Positions 8,341-16,112 of a DNA stretch of 64,000 nt are shown in pieces. Position 1 is the first letter of the stretch. Each line of letters starts with the position of its first letter. The translations under genes were made by a program, and so were the position numbers. This DNA is from Microbacterium sp. JZ31 (GTDB taxonomy: Bacteria; Actinomycetota; Actinomycetes; Actinomycetales; Microbacteriaceae): contig NZ_CP017661.1 of assembly GCF_016805985.1 (NCBI RefSeq), forward strand, positions 2,976,001-3,040,000, given 5' to 3'. The notes under the pieces are model-generated. The model was not told the DNA's origin and made no database searches. It saw only the letters and a program-made list of their open reading frames with translations.

Positions 8341-8363
8341 CACCCGCGCGACACGATCGGCAC

Positions 8364-9182
8364 ATGAGCGATAACGACACGAACAACCCGCAGCCCATCC
8401 CCGCCGAGCCGCAGCAGCCCACGGCCGCCGAACCGCAGCACCCCGCGGCCGCCGAGCCCGCGCAGGAGAGCGCGCCGAAGCCGCGCCGCCGGCGCGGTCT
8501 CCTGATCGCGGGCGGCGTGGTGGCCGCCGCTCTGCTCGTCGGAGGCGGTGTCGCGGCCGGCGCCGCACTCGAGGACGCGGATGACGACGACCGCGCCGAA
8601 GCGTCTTCGCAGCAGGCGGCGGGCTCCGACGACGCGGACTCGGACGACGCATCGGACGGCGCATCGGACGACTCCGGCTCGGACGGCTCAGGAACCGACG
8701 ACTCCGCGACCGACGACGCGTCAAACGACTCCGGCAGCGACGACTCCGGAACCGGCACCGCCGCGGCGCGCGGCAGCGACTCGGCCGAGGAGATCACCGC
8801 GATCGCGGACGCGGCCTCCGGGGCCGCGGAGGGCGACGTGGTCGACATCGACGCCAAGCGCGACGGCTCGTGGGAGGTCAAGCTCGAGACCGCGGGCGGC
8901 GACGAGAGCGAGGTGCGCGTCGCGTCCGACGGAAGCACGCGCGTCATCGAGACCGAGAACGCCGGATCCGACGATCGCGGCCCCGAGAACGTCCTCGACG
9001 CCGACACCATCGCCGCGCTCGTGGATGCGGCACTGGCCGACACGGCCGGCACGATCCTCGAGCTCGACAGCGGCGACGGCTCGACGCCCTACGACGTCAC
9101 CGTCCTCGCAACCGACGGCACCACGGTCGAGCTGGAGCTCGGCGCGGACTTCACGATCACCGCCCGCGACACCGACGACTGA
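8364..9182 (+). CDS. Membrane-anchored acidic protein with PepSY-like repeats
   Basis: 272 residues. A cytoplasmic Pro/Gln/Ala-rich head (1-~38), a basic stop (PKPRRRR), one TM (~44-68), then a long low-complexity Asp/Ser/Gly linker (~70-130). Two PepSY-like units follow: EEITAIADAASGAAEGDVVD...WEVKLETAGGDESEVRV, and LDADTIAALVDAALADTAGTI...PYDVTV. PepSY modules bind or inhibit peptidases or sense peptides outside the cell. It is the last gene of the two-component locus with its own CTTCAG operator, so it is the likely direct target and perhaps a feedback partner of the kinase. The ATG at 8364 was chosen because upstream in-frame sequence crosses the operator. Confidence 0.8.
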   Translation: MSDNDTNNPQPIPAEPQQPTAAEPQHPAAAEPAQESAPKPRRRRGLLIAGGVVAAALLVGGGVAAGAALEDADDDDRAEASSQQAAGSDDADSDDASDGASDDSGSDGSGTDDSATDDASNDSGSDDSGTGTAAARGSDSAEEITAIADAASGAAEGDVVDIDAKRDGSWEVKLETAGGDESEVRVASDGSTRVIETENAGSDDRGPENVLDADTIAALVDAALADTAGTILELDSGDGSTPYDVTVLATDGTTVELELGADFTITARDTDD

Positions 9183-9204
9183 CGCACTCCGAACGCCCGA
9201 CGCC

Positions 9205-9236
9205 GAGAGCCCCGCATGCCGTGCGGGGCTCTCTTG
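9205..9236. terminator. Bidirectional intrinsic terminator
   Basis: A perfect 12-bp stem, GAGAGCCCCGCA (9205-9216) with TGCGGGGCTCTC (9222-9233), closed by a 5-base loop and followed by TT. It lies between the PepSY-like gene (+) and the convergent SdpI-like gene (-), so it can serve both. Confidence 0.8.
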
Positions 9237-9241
9237 CGCCG

Positions 9242-9604
9242 TCAGCGCTCGTCGTTGGCCCTCGCGGCACGGGCTCCGACGGCCGCGCCCCGCAGCGCGA
9301 ACGCGAGCATCGCGATCGCACCGACGAGCACCGAGATGATCACCACCGGAAGCGGCACCGGAAGCAGTGCGGGAACGGCGCTGGCGATCGCGCACCATCC
9401 GGCGATCTCCGTCAGACGCTTGGCAGCCCGGTGCGCGGCGAGCCATGCCGCGTCGCTCGACATCGTCACGGGGAGGCGGATTCCCGCGACGTGATTGCGC
9501 TGCAGCCGGCCGTCGGCGGCGGCGCGTGCCATCCACAGCATCAGGGCACCGCAACCCCACATCGCCACGAGGAGGACCACCCGGGCGACGAGTTCCTGCT
9601 GCAT
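9242..9604 (-). CDS. SdpI/YhfL-family membrane protein
   Basis: 120 residues with three hydrophobic segments (~8-26, ~63-83, ~86-106). The stretch GRLQRNHVAGIRLPVTMSS between TM1 and TM2 matches the SdpI-family signature (N-x-x-x-G-I-R-x-x-x-T). SdpI gives Bacillus immunity to the SdpC toxin; most actinobacterial members are of unknown function. A non-immunity role is likely because no toxin gene is nearby. The two genes behind it on the same strand (GNAT, CNNM) look independently placed, with ~60-base gaps. Confidence 0.8.
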   Translation of the reverse strand: MQQELVARVVLLVAMWGCGALMLWMARAAADGRLQRNHVAGIRLPVTMSSDAAWLAAHRAAKRLTEIAGWCAIASAVPALLPVPLPVVIISVLVGAIAMLAFALRGAAVGARAARANDER

Positions 9605-9663
9605 GCCCCCAGGCTAACGAGGGCCCTCGACGCGGACGCGACGACGTGGGCGCCGCGTTCGCC

Positions 9664-10164
9664 TCAGTCGCGGCGGCGCCGCTCGATCAGCACGGTGTCA
9701 CGCCACTCACCCGCGCGCGGACCGAGCTGCGCCTGCGCGATCCGCTCTCGGCGCCCCACTTCCCGGAAGCCGGCCGCTTCGTGCAGCCGCAGGCTCGCAA
9801 CGTTCTCGGGGAAGATCGACGACTGGATCGTCCAGAACCCGGCCTCATCGGCCGCCTCGACGAACGCTTCGAGCAGGATGCGCCCGACACCTCGCCCGCG
9901 GGCCTCGGCGGCGATGTAGATCGAGTGCTCGATCACGCCCCGGTAGACCGCGCGGACCGAGACCTGCGATGCGGCTGCCCACCCCAGGATGCGATCCGTC
10001 TCGTCCACGGCGACCAGGCGCGGCTTGGGTAGCCTCCCCGCGTCGAACGCCTTCCACGACGGCGGCTCCGTCTCGAACGTCGCCTCGCCGGTGTCGATCC
10101 CCTCCCGGTAGATCCGCTCGACGATCGGCCAGTCCGCGGTGGTCATCAAACGGGTCCGGATCAT
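9664..10164 (-). CDS. GNAT N-acetyltransferase (phosphinothricin/methionine-sulfone type)
   Basis: 166 residues. The family signature is present: TTADWPIVERIYREGIDTGEATFET at the N-terminus (given here only as a landmark), then SVYIAAEARGRGVGRILLEA-like acetyl-CoA loop (EARGRGVG). The C-terminal part is SSIFPENVASLRLHEAAGFREVG. This is the Pat/MnaT subgroup, which acetylates phosphinothricin, methionine sulfone or related amino acids. I used the ATG at 10164 because it directly precedes the conserved start; upstream ATGs at 10173 and 10206 are possible but add basic residues not seen in the family. Confidence 0.85.
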   Translation of the reverse strand: MIRTRLMTTADWPIVERIYREGIDTGEATFETEPPSWKAFDAGRLPKPRLVAVDETDRILGWAAASQVSVRAVYRGVIEHSIYIAAEARGRGVGRILLEAFVEAADEAGFWTIQSSIFPENVASLRLHEAAGFREVGRRERIAQAQLGPRAGEWRDTVLIERRRRD

Positions 10165-10230
10165 ATGTCCCATTCTCGTCCTGATCAGCACTCGCCGGAG
10201 ACGCACGTCGGGCCCGCCACGCGACGACGG

Positions 10231-11520
10231 TCACTGTCCCGCCGAGGGCTGCTCGACCGGCACGTACGAGACGCGCACGCCCGCCACGCGGCGCCGGTCG
10301 AGCTCGACGACCTGGATGGTGGCTCCGGAGACCTCGACGACGTCCCCGACCAGCGCCAGCCGGCCGAGCTGCTCGATGACGAATCCCGCGATCGTGTCTG
10401 ATGCGCCGCGCGGCAGCGTCAGCCCGGTCAGCTCCTCGAAGTCCTGCAGGTTGAGACGGCCGTCCAGCGTCCCGCCCGCGGAGGCGGGATCGACCGCCGT
10501 GTCGTACTCGTCGAAGATCTCGCCGACGACTTCCTCCACCAGGTCCTCGAGCGTCACGATGCCGTCGGTTCCGCCGTACTCGTCCACGACGACCGCGATG
10601 TGATGACCATCCGCGCGCATGCCGGTGAGCGCCGGCAGCACGCCGGCCGTCGAGGGGAGGTACGAGATGGGACGGCTCAGACGCTCGACGGGGCGGTCGG
10701 GATCGACGGATGCGGCCTCGAAGAGGTCGCGCACGTGGAAGAACCCGGTGATGTCGTCGATCGACTTGTCGACGACGGGGTAGCGCGAGAACGGCAGGTC
10801 GCGCACGAGCGCGACCGCGTCGGCGACGGTCGCCGTCTCGTCGATCGAGACCACCTCGGGGCGCGGCCGCATGACCTCGCTCACCTGGCGGCCGCGCAGC
10901 GACAGCACGTCGTCGAGGATCCGCCGCTGGTCGTCGGGCAGCCCCTGATGGGTCGCGACGATGTCGCGGATCTCCTCCTCGCTGAGCTCGTCCGCGGTCT
11001 TGTGCGGGTCGCCGCCGAGCACGCGCACGAGCGCGTTCGTCGAGACGGACAGCAGCCAGATCACGGGCCTCATGATCTTCGCGAAGCCGTTGAGCACCGG
11101 TGCGACGGCGTACGCGAACTGCGCGTTGCGCTGGATCGCGAGGCGCTTGGGCGCCAGCTCGCCCAGCACCAGCGAGAGGTAGGCGATGACGAGCGTCAGC
11201 AGCACGGTCGCGAGCGTCATCGCCACCGCGTCCGGCACGCCCCACGACACGAACAGCGGGGCGACCGACGGCGCGATGGACGTCGCGCCGTAGGCCGCGG
11301 ACGCGAAGCCCGCCACGGTCACGCCGATCTGCACGGCCGAGAGGAAGGTGTTCGGGTTGCGGGCGAGGCTCGCGACCTTCGCTCCGCGGCGACCGCGCGC
11401 CGCGATCGCGTTGATCTGGCTCTCACGGAGCGTGACCAGCGCCATCTCCGTCGCGGCGAACACTCCGCCAACGAGCACGAAGACGATGACGAGCACGATG
11501 TTCCACAGGAGGTCGGTCAT
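10231..11520 (-). CDS. CNNM/CorC-HlyC family membrane protein with CBS domains
   Basis: 429 residues. The CNNM transmembrane domain (~1-190) carries the family motifs GGVFAATEMALVTLRESQI and LVLGELAPKRLA. It is followed by a CBS pair (~205-330, DLPFSRYPVVD, HIAVVVDEYGGTDGIVTLEDL) and a C-terminal CorC/HlyC domain with the LNLQDFEELTGL pattern (~345-420). These proteins move or regulate Mg2+/Co2+ at the membrane, despite the historical label hemolysin. It lies downstream of terC on the same strand, with a hairpin between them, so metal-ion handling is a shared theme. Confidence 0.9.
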   Translation of the reverse strand: MTDLLWNIVLVIVFVLVGGVFAATEMALVTLRESQINAIAARGRRGAKVASLARNPNTFLSAVQIGVTVAGFASAAYGATSIAPSVAPLFVSWGVPDAVAMTLATVLLTLVIAYLSLVLGELAPKRLAIQRNAQFAYAVAPVLNGFAKIMRPVIWLLSVSTNALVRVLGGDPHKTADELSEEEIRDIVATHQGLPDDQRRILDDVLSLRGRQVSEVMRPRPEVVSIDETATVADAVALVRDLPFSRYPVVDKSIDDITGFFHVRDLFEAASVDPDRPVERLSRPISYLPSTAGVLPALTGMRADGHHIAVVVDEYGGTDGIVTLEDLVEEVVGEIFDEYDTAVDPASAGGTLDGRLNLQDFEELTGLTLPRGASDTIAGFVIEQLGRLALVGDVVEVSGATIQVVELDRRRVAGVRVSYVPVEQPSAGQ

Positions 11521-11549
11521 CGGACGTCGCCTCCCCGCTCGTCCGAGGG

Positions 11550-11573
11550 GGTGCCCGGGGTCAGCCGGGCACC
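11550..11573 (-). terminator. Hairpin between terC and the CNNM gene
   Basis: GGTGCCCGG (11550-11558) pairs with CCGGGCACC (11565-11573) across a 6-base loop. It lies in the 97-base gap downstream of terC and before the CNNM start, consistent with termination or partial attenuation. No clear T-run follows, so strength is uncertain. Confidence 0.45.
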
Positions 11574-11617
11574 GGGTCTGTCAGGGTCGGCGTGGGATTC
11601 CGATCCGCGCAGAGAGG

Positions 11618-12664
11618 TCACGAGCGTTCCTTCGTGTGAGGGGCGGTTTCTTCGAGGGGGGCATGGTCGTCGGATCGCACCGGAGGGGCCGACGGCGCGG
11701 CCTGCGACCGACGCGTCTTGAGCAGGCTCGCCACCGTCGCGACCGCGATCGTGGCGGCGATGAACAGCAGCGAGAACCAGATCGGGATCTCGGGAGCCCA
11801 CAGCATCGGCTCACCGCCGTTGATGAAGGGCAGTTCGTTGACATGCATCGCGTGCAGCACGAGCTTGACGCCGATGAACGCGAGGATGACCGCCAGCCCC
11901 TGGGCGAGGTAGACGAGGCGCTCGAGCAGGCCGCCGATGAGGAAGTACAGCTGCCGCAGGCCCATCAGCGCGAAGGCGTTGGCGGTGAAGACGATGTACG
12001 CCTGGTTCGTGAGGCCGTAGATTGCCGGGATCGAGTCGACCGCGAAGATGAGATCGACGAACCCAATCGCGATGATCGTGAGCAGCATCGGGGTGACGAA
12101 CCGGCGACCGCCCATCCGGGTGGTGAGGCGATCCTCGTCGTAGGTGTCGGTGACGGGCAGCACGCGACGCACGAGGCGCATGAAGCGTCCGTTCGCGGGG
12201 TTCTCGTCGTGGCTGCCGAACGCCTGCCGGTACGCGAGGAGCAGCAGCAGCGCACCGAAGGCGTAGAACACCCACGAGAAGTTCTCGATGAGGGCCGCGC
12301 CCACCGCGATGAAGATCCCACGCAGGATCAGCGCGATCACGATGCCGATCATCAGCACCTTCTGCTGGTAGATCTTCGGGACCGCGAAGGCGGTCATCAC
12401 GAGGAGGAACACGAACAGGTTGTCGATCGACAACGCCTTCTCGGTCAGATAGCCGGCGAAGTACTCGCCGCCGTACGTCCAGCCCGAGACCATCCCGATC
12501 CCGACGCCGAACAGCAGGGCGAGGCCGATGTAGAACGCGGACCAGCGGGCCGACTCGCCGATCGTCGGCTCGTGGGGCTTGCGGACGTGCGCGAAGAATT
12601 CGTAGACGAAGAACGCGATCGTGACCGCGATCGTGATGATCCACACGAGAGGGGTGATGTGCAA
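11618..12664 (-). CDS. TerC/Alx family membrane protein, probable Mn2+ exporter
   Basis: 348 residues with about nine TM segments and the TerC-family acidic membrane motifs EKALSIDNLFVFLLV and FVDLIFAVDSIPAI. The C-terminal tail is basic then acidic. Family members such as Alx and YceF/YkoY export Mn2+ (YkoY-type also help metallate exported enzymes). The start is TTG at 12664-12662, with GGAG six bases upstream on the minus strand; the conserved HITPLVWI begins at once. A yybP-ykoY-type riboswitch occupies the leader at 12699-12792, which strongly supports a manganese role. Confidence 0.92.
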   Translation of the reverse strand: MHITPLVWIITIAVTIAFFVYEFFAHVRKPHEPTIGESARWSAFYIGLALLFGVGIGMVSGWTYGGEYFAGYLTEKALSIDNLFVFLLVMTAFAVPKIYQQKVLMIGIVIALILRGIFIAVGAALIENFSWVFYAFGALLLLLAYRQAFGSHDENPANGRFMRLVRRVLPVTDTYDEDRLTTRMGGRRFVTPMLLTIIAIGFVDLIFAVDSIPAIYGLTNQAYIVFTANAFALMGLRQLYFLIGGLLERLVYLAQGLAVILAFIGVKLVLHAMHVNELPFINGGEPMLWAPEIPIWFSLLFIAATIAVATVASLLKTRRSQAAPSAPPVRSDDHAPLEETAPHTKERS

Positions 12665-12698
12665 GGAGGACTCCAGACCTGGCGCAACTGAACGGCGT

Positions 12699-12792
12699 CA
12701 AGGTCTTCCCCATCCCCGTGCCCGAGGACCGGTGGCCCGGGATGCTCGTGCATCCGAACTGACGAGCCGACCGTGCCGGAGTACTCCCCTTG
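12699..12792 (-). promoter_or_regulatory. yybP-ykoY (Mn2+-sensing) riboswitch aptamer
   Basis: Read on the minus strand, the leader of terC has the class hallmarks in order. P1 is CAAGG (12792-12788) pairing with CCTTG (12703-12699). The conserved AAGGGGAGTA is at 12791-12782. The invariant CGTCA-GTTCG is at 12764-12755, leading into a perfect hairpin GGATGC-ACGA-GCATCC (12755-12740). The 3' AAGACCTTG closes P1. The same order is known from characterised Mn2+ riboswitches that control TerC/MntP/P-type ATPase genes. The TTG start and GGAG site lie ~35 bases downstream, suggesting translational control. A TAGTCT -10 candidate lies at 12806-12801. Covariance-model score not available. Confidence 0.85.
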
Positions 12793-12934
12793 GACTTGGG
12801 AGACTAAACGATCGCGTCGACAGTTTTCTGACAGGCGCCTGGGTGCCGTGTCGCGAGCGCTGCGACGCGGGGCACTACCGTTGAGTCAGCCGCCGCCGCG
12901 CGCGATCCGAAGCCGAACTCGAGGAGAATCACCC

Positions 12935-13828
12935 ATGTCCGTCGGACTTCTCGCCGTCGTCGACGACATCCTGGCCGCGGCGGTGAAAGCCAGCGCGAAG
13001 ACCGCCGGAGTCGTCATCGACGACGCCGCCGTGACGCCGCAGTACGTGCACGGACTCACCCCCGCCCGGGAGCTGCCGGTCGTCTGGAGGATCGCGCTCG
13101 GAAGCCTGGTGAACAAGTTCGTCATCATCATCCCGATCGCGCTCCTGCTCACCGCCGTCGCGCCGTGGATCCTGCCCTACCTGCTCATCATCGGCGGCGG
13201 CTTCCTCTGCTTCGAGGGTGCAGAGAAGGTGCTCGAGTGGTTCGGGCTGCACCACGGCCACGCGGACGACGGTCCGCGCGACGAGAAGAAGCTCGTCCTC
13301 GGCGCCGTCCGCACCGACCTCATCCTCAGCACCGAGATCATGCTGATCTCGCTCGCCAGCCTCGATCCCGACTTCGGCATCTGGATGACGCTGGGCGCGC
13401 TGCTCGTCATCGGACTCGGCATGACGGTCGCGGTGTACGGCGCCGTGGCACTTCTCGTGAAGATCGACGACATCGGGCTTCGCCTCATGAAGAGCGCCTC
13501 GCGCAGGGTGCGCCGCACGGGTGTGCGAATCGTTGCGGCGATGCCGGGCGTCTTCCGGGTGATCAGCGTCATCGGAACCGTGGCGATGCTCTGGGTCGGC
13601 GGCCACCTCGTCATCGAGAACCTCGCCGCGACCTTCTGGCACGCTCCCCATGACGTCGTGCACGCGGTCACGCACGCGATCGAAGCGGCGGGCCCGGTCA
13701 TCGTGTGGATCGTCGAGACCGCCCTTTCCGCGGTCGCCGGCTTCGCACTCGGCCTCCTGATCGTCGGCGTCGTCACCCTCGTGTCGCGCGCGCTGCGGCG
13801 CACCCCGGCCACCGAAGACGCGCACTAG
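12935..13828 (+). CDS. DUF808 family membrane protein
   Basis: 297 residues, polytopic, with five or six TM helices. The family motifs are GLLAVVDDILAAAVKASAKTAGVV (landmark at the N-terminus), DDAAVTPQYVHG, LPVVWRIALGSLVNK, and GGGFLCFEGAEK followed by KLVLGAVRTDLILSTEI. DUF808 (YedI) proteins are inner-membrane proteins of unknown function. The ATG at 12935 has a GAGGAG ribosome site 9 bases upstream and matches the conserved beginning. It is divergent from the riboswitch-controlled terC, sharing a 270-base intergenic region; common control by Mn is possible but untested. Confidence 0.9.
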   Translation: MSVGLLAVVDDILAAAVKASAKTAGVVIDDAAVTPQYVHGLTPARELPVVWRIALGSLVNKFVIIIPIALLLTAVAPWILPYLLIIGGGFLCFEGAEKVLEWFGLHHGHADDGPRDEKKLVLGAVRTDLILSTEIMLISLASLDPDFGIWMTLGALLVIGLGMTVAVYGAVALLVKIDDIGLRLMKSASRRVRRTGVRIVAAMPGVFRVISVIGTVAMLWVGGHLVIENLAATFWHAPHDVVHAVTHAIEAAGPVIVWIVETALSAVAGFALGLLIVGVVTLVSRALRRTPATEDAH

Positions 13829-13839
13829 TCGTACTCGGC

Positions 13840-13882
13840 AGAAGCCCCGCGATCCCTGTCTGCACGGGATCGCGGGGCTTCT
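13840..13882. terminator. Bidirectional intrinsic terminator
   Basis: A 17-bp perfect stem: AGAAGCCCCGCGATCCC (13840-13856) with GGGATCGCGGGGCTTCT (13866-13882), 9-base loop. Between the convergent DUF808 (+) and quinone oxidoreductase (-) genes. Confidence 0.85.
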
Positions 13883-13926
13883 GATGTAGGGCCTTGGAGC
13901 GGCCCCCTCGGGGCGGCCACGACGCG

Positions 13927-14904
13927 TCAGGGACGGAGGAGGATCTTGCCCACGCGGCCCGGCGCGAAGTTGGCGCGGGCGGCCCCGGCGATCTCCGCCA
14001 GCGGGTAGACGGCCTCCACCGGAAGCGTGATCGTCCCGTCGGCGAGGCGCGCGAAGAGCTCGCCCATAAGACGGTTGCGGTCCTCCGCACTCGTCGCGGC
14101 GCTCACCTTGCTGCCCCAGAATCCGCGCACGGTCGCCTGCTTGAAGATCACGTCGCCCGAGTCGATCTCCATCGTCGGCGACGCCATCGCCCCGAACGCC
14201 ACGAGCGTGCCGTTCTCGGCGAGCTGCGACAGCACGTCGCCGCTGGCGCGCCCTCCGACCGAGTCGACACCCACCGAGATCGGCGCCCCACCGGTGATCT
14301 CGGCGACGCGCTGCTGCCATCCCTCGGAGTCCGTGGCGACGATGCGGCCGATGCCCTGCGCCTCGAGCTCCGCGATGCCGTCGACGCGTCGCACGAGACC
14401 GACGACGTTGACGCCGCGGCCCACCGCGAGCTGCGCGACGAGGCGCCCGACGGCGCCGTTGGCGGCGTTCTGCAGCAGCCAGTCGCCCTCCGCGAGGTCC
14501 AGCGAGTCGAGCAGGCTGATCGCCGAGAAGGGCATGGCCACGAGCTGCGCCGCGACCTCGTCGCTCATCCCCTCGGGAACGGGGATGAGCGTGCCGGCCT
14601 TGGCGACGAACTGCTCGGCCCAGACACCGAACGTCCCGCCGGCGACGACGCGCTGGCCGACCTGCAGGTGATCCACGCCCTCGCCGAGCGCCTCGATCAC
14701 GCCGACGGCCTCCGTGCCGGCGCGCGCGGGCAGCTCGGGCTTGAACCCGTACGTGCCGCGGACCGTCCAGAGGTCGTGGTTGTGGATCGCGGCGAGCACG
14801 AGGCGCACGCGGGCCTCCCCCGGTCCCGGCTCCGGAGTCGCGACGTCCTCGACGGCGAGGACCTCCGCCGGGTCGCCGAATGCGTGATGAATGAGTGCCT
14901 TCAT
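13927..14904 (-). CDS. Zinc-independent quinone oxidoreductase-like medium-chain dehydrogenase
   Basis: 325 residues of the QOR/MECR branch. The N-terminal GroES-like fold has PGPGEARVRL and HNHDLWTVRGTYG, with no catalytic zinc Cys. The NADPH site is NAANGAVGRLVAQLA, followed by GVDSVGGRASGDVLSQL and GKILLRP at the C-terminus. It reduces quinones, enones or enoyl thioesters with NADPH. It has its own terminator hairpin. Its ATG at 14904 is preceded on the minus strand by GAAGGAAGG. LysR-type regulator and MFS genes lie upstream, but the 193-base gap to the LysR gene argues for a separate unit. Confidence 0.88.
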   Translation of the reverse strand: MKALIHHAFGDPAEVLAVEDVATPEPGPGEARVRLVLAAIHNHDLWTVRGTYGFKPELPARAGTEAVGVIEALGEGVDHLQVGQRVVAGGTFGVWAEQFVAKAGTLIPVPEGMSDEVAAQLVAMPFSAISLLDSLDLAEGDWLLQNAANGAVGRLVAQLAVGRGVNVVGLVRRVDGIAELEAQGIGRIVATDSEGWQQRVAEITGGAPISVGVDSVGGRASGDVLSQLAENGTLVAFGAMASPTMEIDSGDVIFKQATVRGFWGSKVSAATSAEDRNRLMGELFARLADGTITLPVEAVYPLAEIAGAARANFAPGRVGKILLRP

Positions 14905-15097
14905 GACGGGCCTTCCTTCGTGAGGACGATGAGTGCGGCCGCGGCGTCGCGACTTCCTGGCCCAACGTGCCCGTCGCGCCGGTTGTTCCGGCTCGGCGTG
15001 TCCGGCGGCGGTCAGAAGCTGCGCACGGGTGCACCCTCAGCGTCGCGCCCGCTCCCTCACACAGATGCTCTGCGGATCCTGATCGAGCTCCTGCGGC

Positions 15098-16000
15098 TCA
15101 GTCGCCCGGCCCCGAACGATCGGCACTCGATCCAACCAGATCCCGCAGAGCGGCGGCAGCGGCGCTCAGGCGCCGCGTCCGCGGGCTGGCGAGCGACAGC
15201 GGCCAGGCGAGGTCTGCGTCCGAGACGACGCGCGTCGCGAGATCCCGTACTCCCTCCAGAACGAAGCGAGGCAGGAGGGCGATCCCCAGACCGTGGCGGA
15301 CGTAGTCCGGCGCGGTCGCGATGTCCGCGACCTCGATGGTGACGCGCCGACTCACCCCGGCCGCGGCGAAGGCACGGTCGGTCACCGCTCGATTGCCGTA
15401 GCCGGTCGGGGAGTCGATGAAGTCGAAGCCGGCGATGTCGCCGATGCCGACCGACCCGGCGACCGCGAGGGGATGATCGCGAGGCACCACGAGGTCCATG
15501 GGGACGCGGTCGAGATCGATCAGGGTCACGTCGGCCGGCGCCGGACCCGGGACGGAGACGAAGGCGAGGTCGAGACGGCGTTCGGCCACCGCCTGGATGA
15601 GCCCGCGGGAGCCGGAGGTTGCCGCGACGAGCTGGAGGCTGACGAGAGGGTGCTGACGGTGGTAATCGCCGAGCAGCCTCGGGATGTCGATGATTCCGAC
15701 GGAGGTCAGGGTGCCCACCCTGACGGTGCCGCGGAGGCCGCCCCGCACCTCGGCGAGGGCATCCCTCGCGCCGTCCGCGGCGTCGAGCGTGGTGCGCGCG
15801 TGAGGCAGGAGGGCGGCCCCCGCGTCGGTGAGATCCACGCGTCGCGAGGTGCGCTCCAGCAGGGTGGCGCCGAGCTCTCGTTCGAGCGACTTGATCGCGG
15901 CCGACACCGCGGACTGGACGACGAAAAGCCGCGCGGCCGCCGCCGTGAAGCTCCGCTCCTCCGCAACGGCGACGAAGATCTCCAGCTGGCGAAGCTCCAT
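15098..16000 (-). CDS. LysR-family transcriptional regulator
   Basis: 300 residues. The N-terminal winged HTH (~1-60) has LRQLEIFVAVAEERSFTAAA and QSAVSAAIKSLERELG landmarks. The periplasmic-binding-like effector domain (~90-290) starts at GTVRVGTLTSVG. It is transcribed divergently from the MFS gene at 16113, and an inverted repeat CTATCG-N7-CGATAG lies between them, 10 bases before this start. That is the classical LysR arrangement for autorepression and effector-dependent activation of the transporter. The effector is unknown. Confidence 0.93.
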   Translation of the reverse strand: MELRQLEIFVAVAEERSFTAAAARLFVVQSAVSAAIKSLERELGATLLERTSRRVDLTDAGAALLPHARTTLDAADGARDALAEVRGGLRGTVRVGTLTSVGIIDIPRLLGDYHRQHPLVSLQLVAATSGSRGLIQAVAERRLDLAFVSVPGPAPADVTLIDLDRVPMDLVVPRDHPLAVAGSVGIGDIAGFDFIDSPTGYGNRAVTDRAFAAAGVSRRVTIEVADIATAPDYVRHGLGIALLPRFVLEGVRDLATRVVSDADLAWPLSLASPRTRRLSAAAAALRDLVGSSADRSGPGD

Positions 16001-16009
16001 GTCGCCAAT

Positions 16010-16028
16010 CTATCGATTTGGACGATAG
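16010..16028. promoter_or_regulatory. Probable LysR operator
   Basis: Inverted repeat CTATCG (16010-16015) N7 CGATAG (16023-16028); it contains ATC-N9-GAT, fitting the T-N11-A rule of LysR sites. It sits between the divergent LysR and MFS genes in an AT-richer patch. Confidence 0.6.
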
Positions 16029-16112
16029 GTGGATGCAGAATCGTTCGTTGGACGTGATGGGCGCGCGAGCGGAGGCTGATCAGACAACCCGACGCGACCC
16101 GAGGAGCAGCCC

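Noticed and set aside
8600-8770. Simple-sequence GACGAC-type repeat as a phase-variable tract
   Set aside because: It is an in-frame Asp/Ser/Gly linker with varied codons, not a uniform tandem unit likely to slip.
11517-11801. Minus-strand 94-codon frame between CNNM and terC
   Set aside because: Overlaps the terC C-terminus in another frame, low-complexity Arg/Gly composition and no ribosome site; shadow.
12658-12762. Short plus-strand frame upstream of DUF808 with an apparent AAGGAGG site, encoding LAQLNGVKVFPIPVPEDRW
   Set aside because: It coincides with the minus-strand Mn riboswitch and the terC ribosome site; the protein-like look is explained by RNA conservation, and there is no ATG/GTG start.
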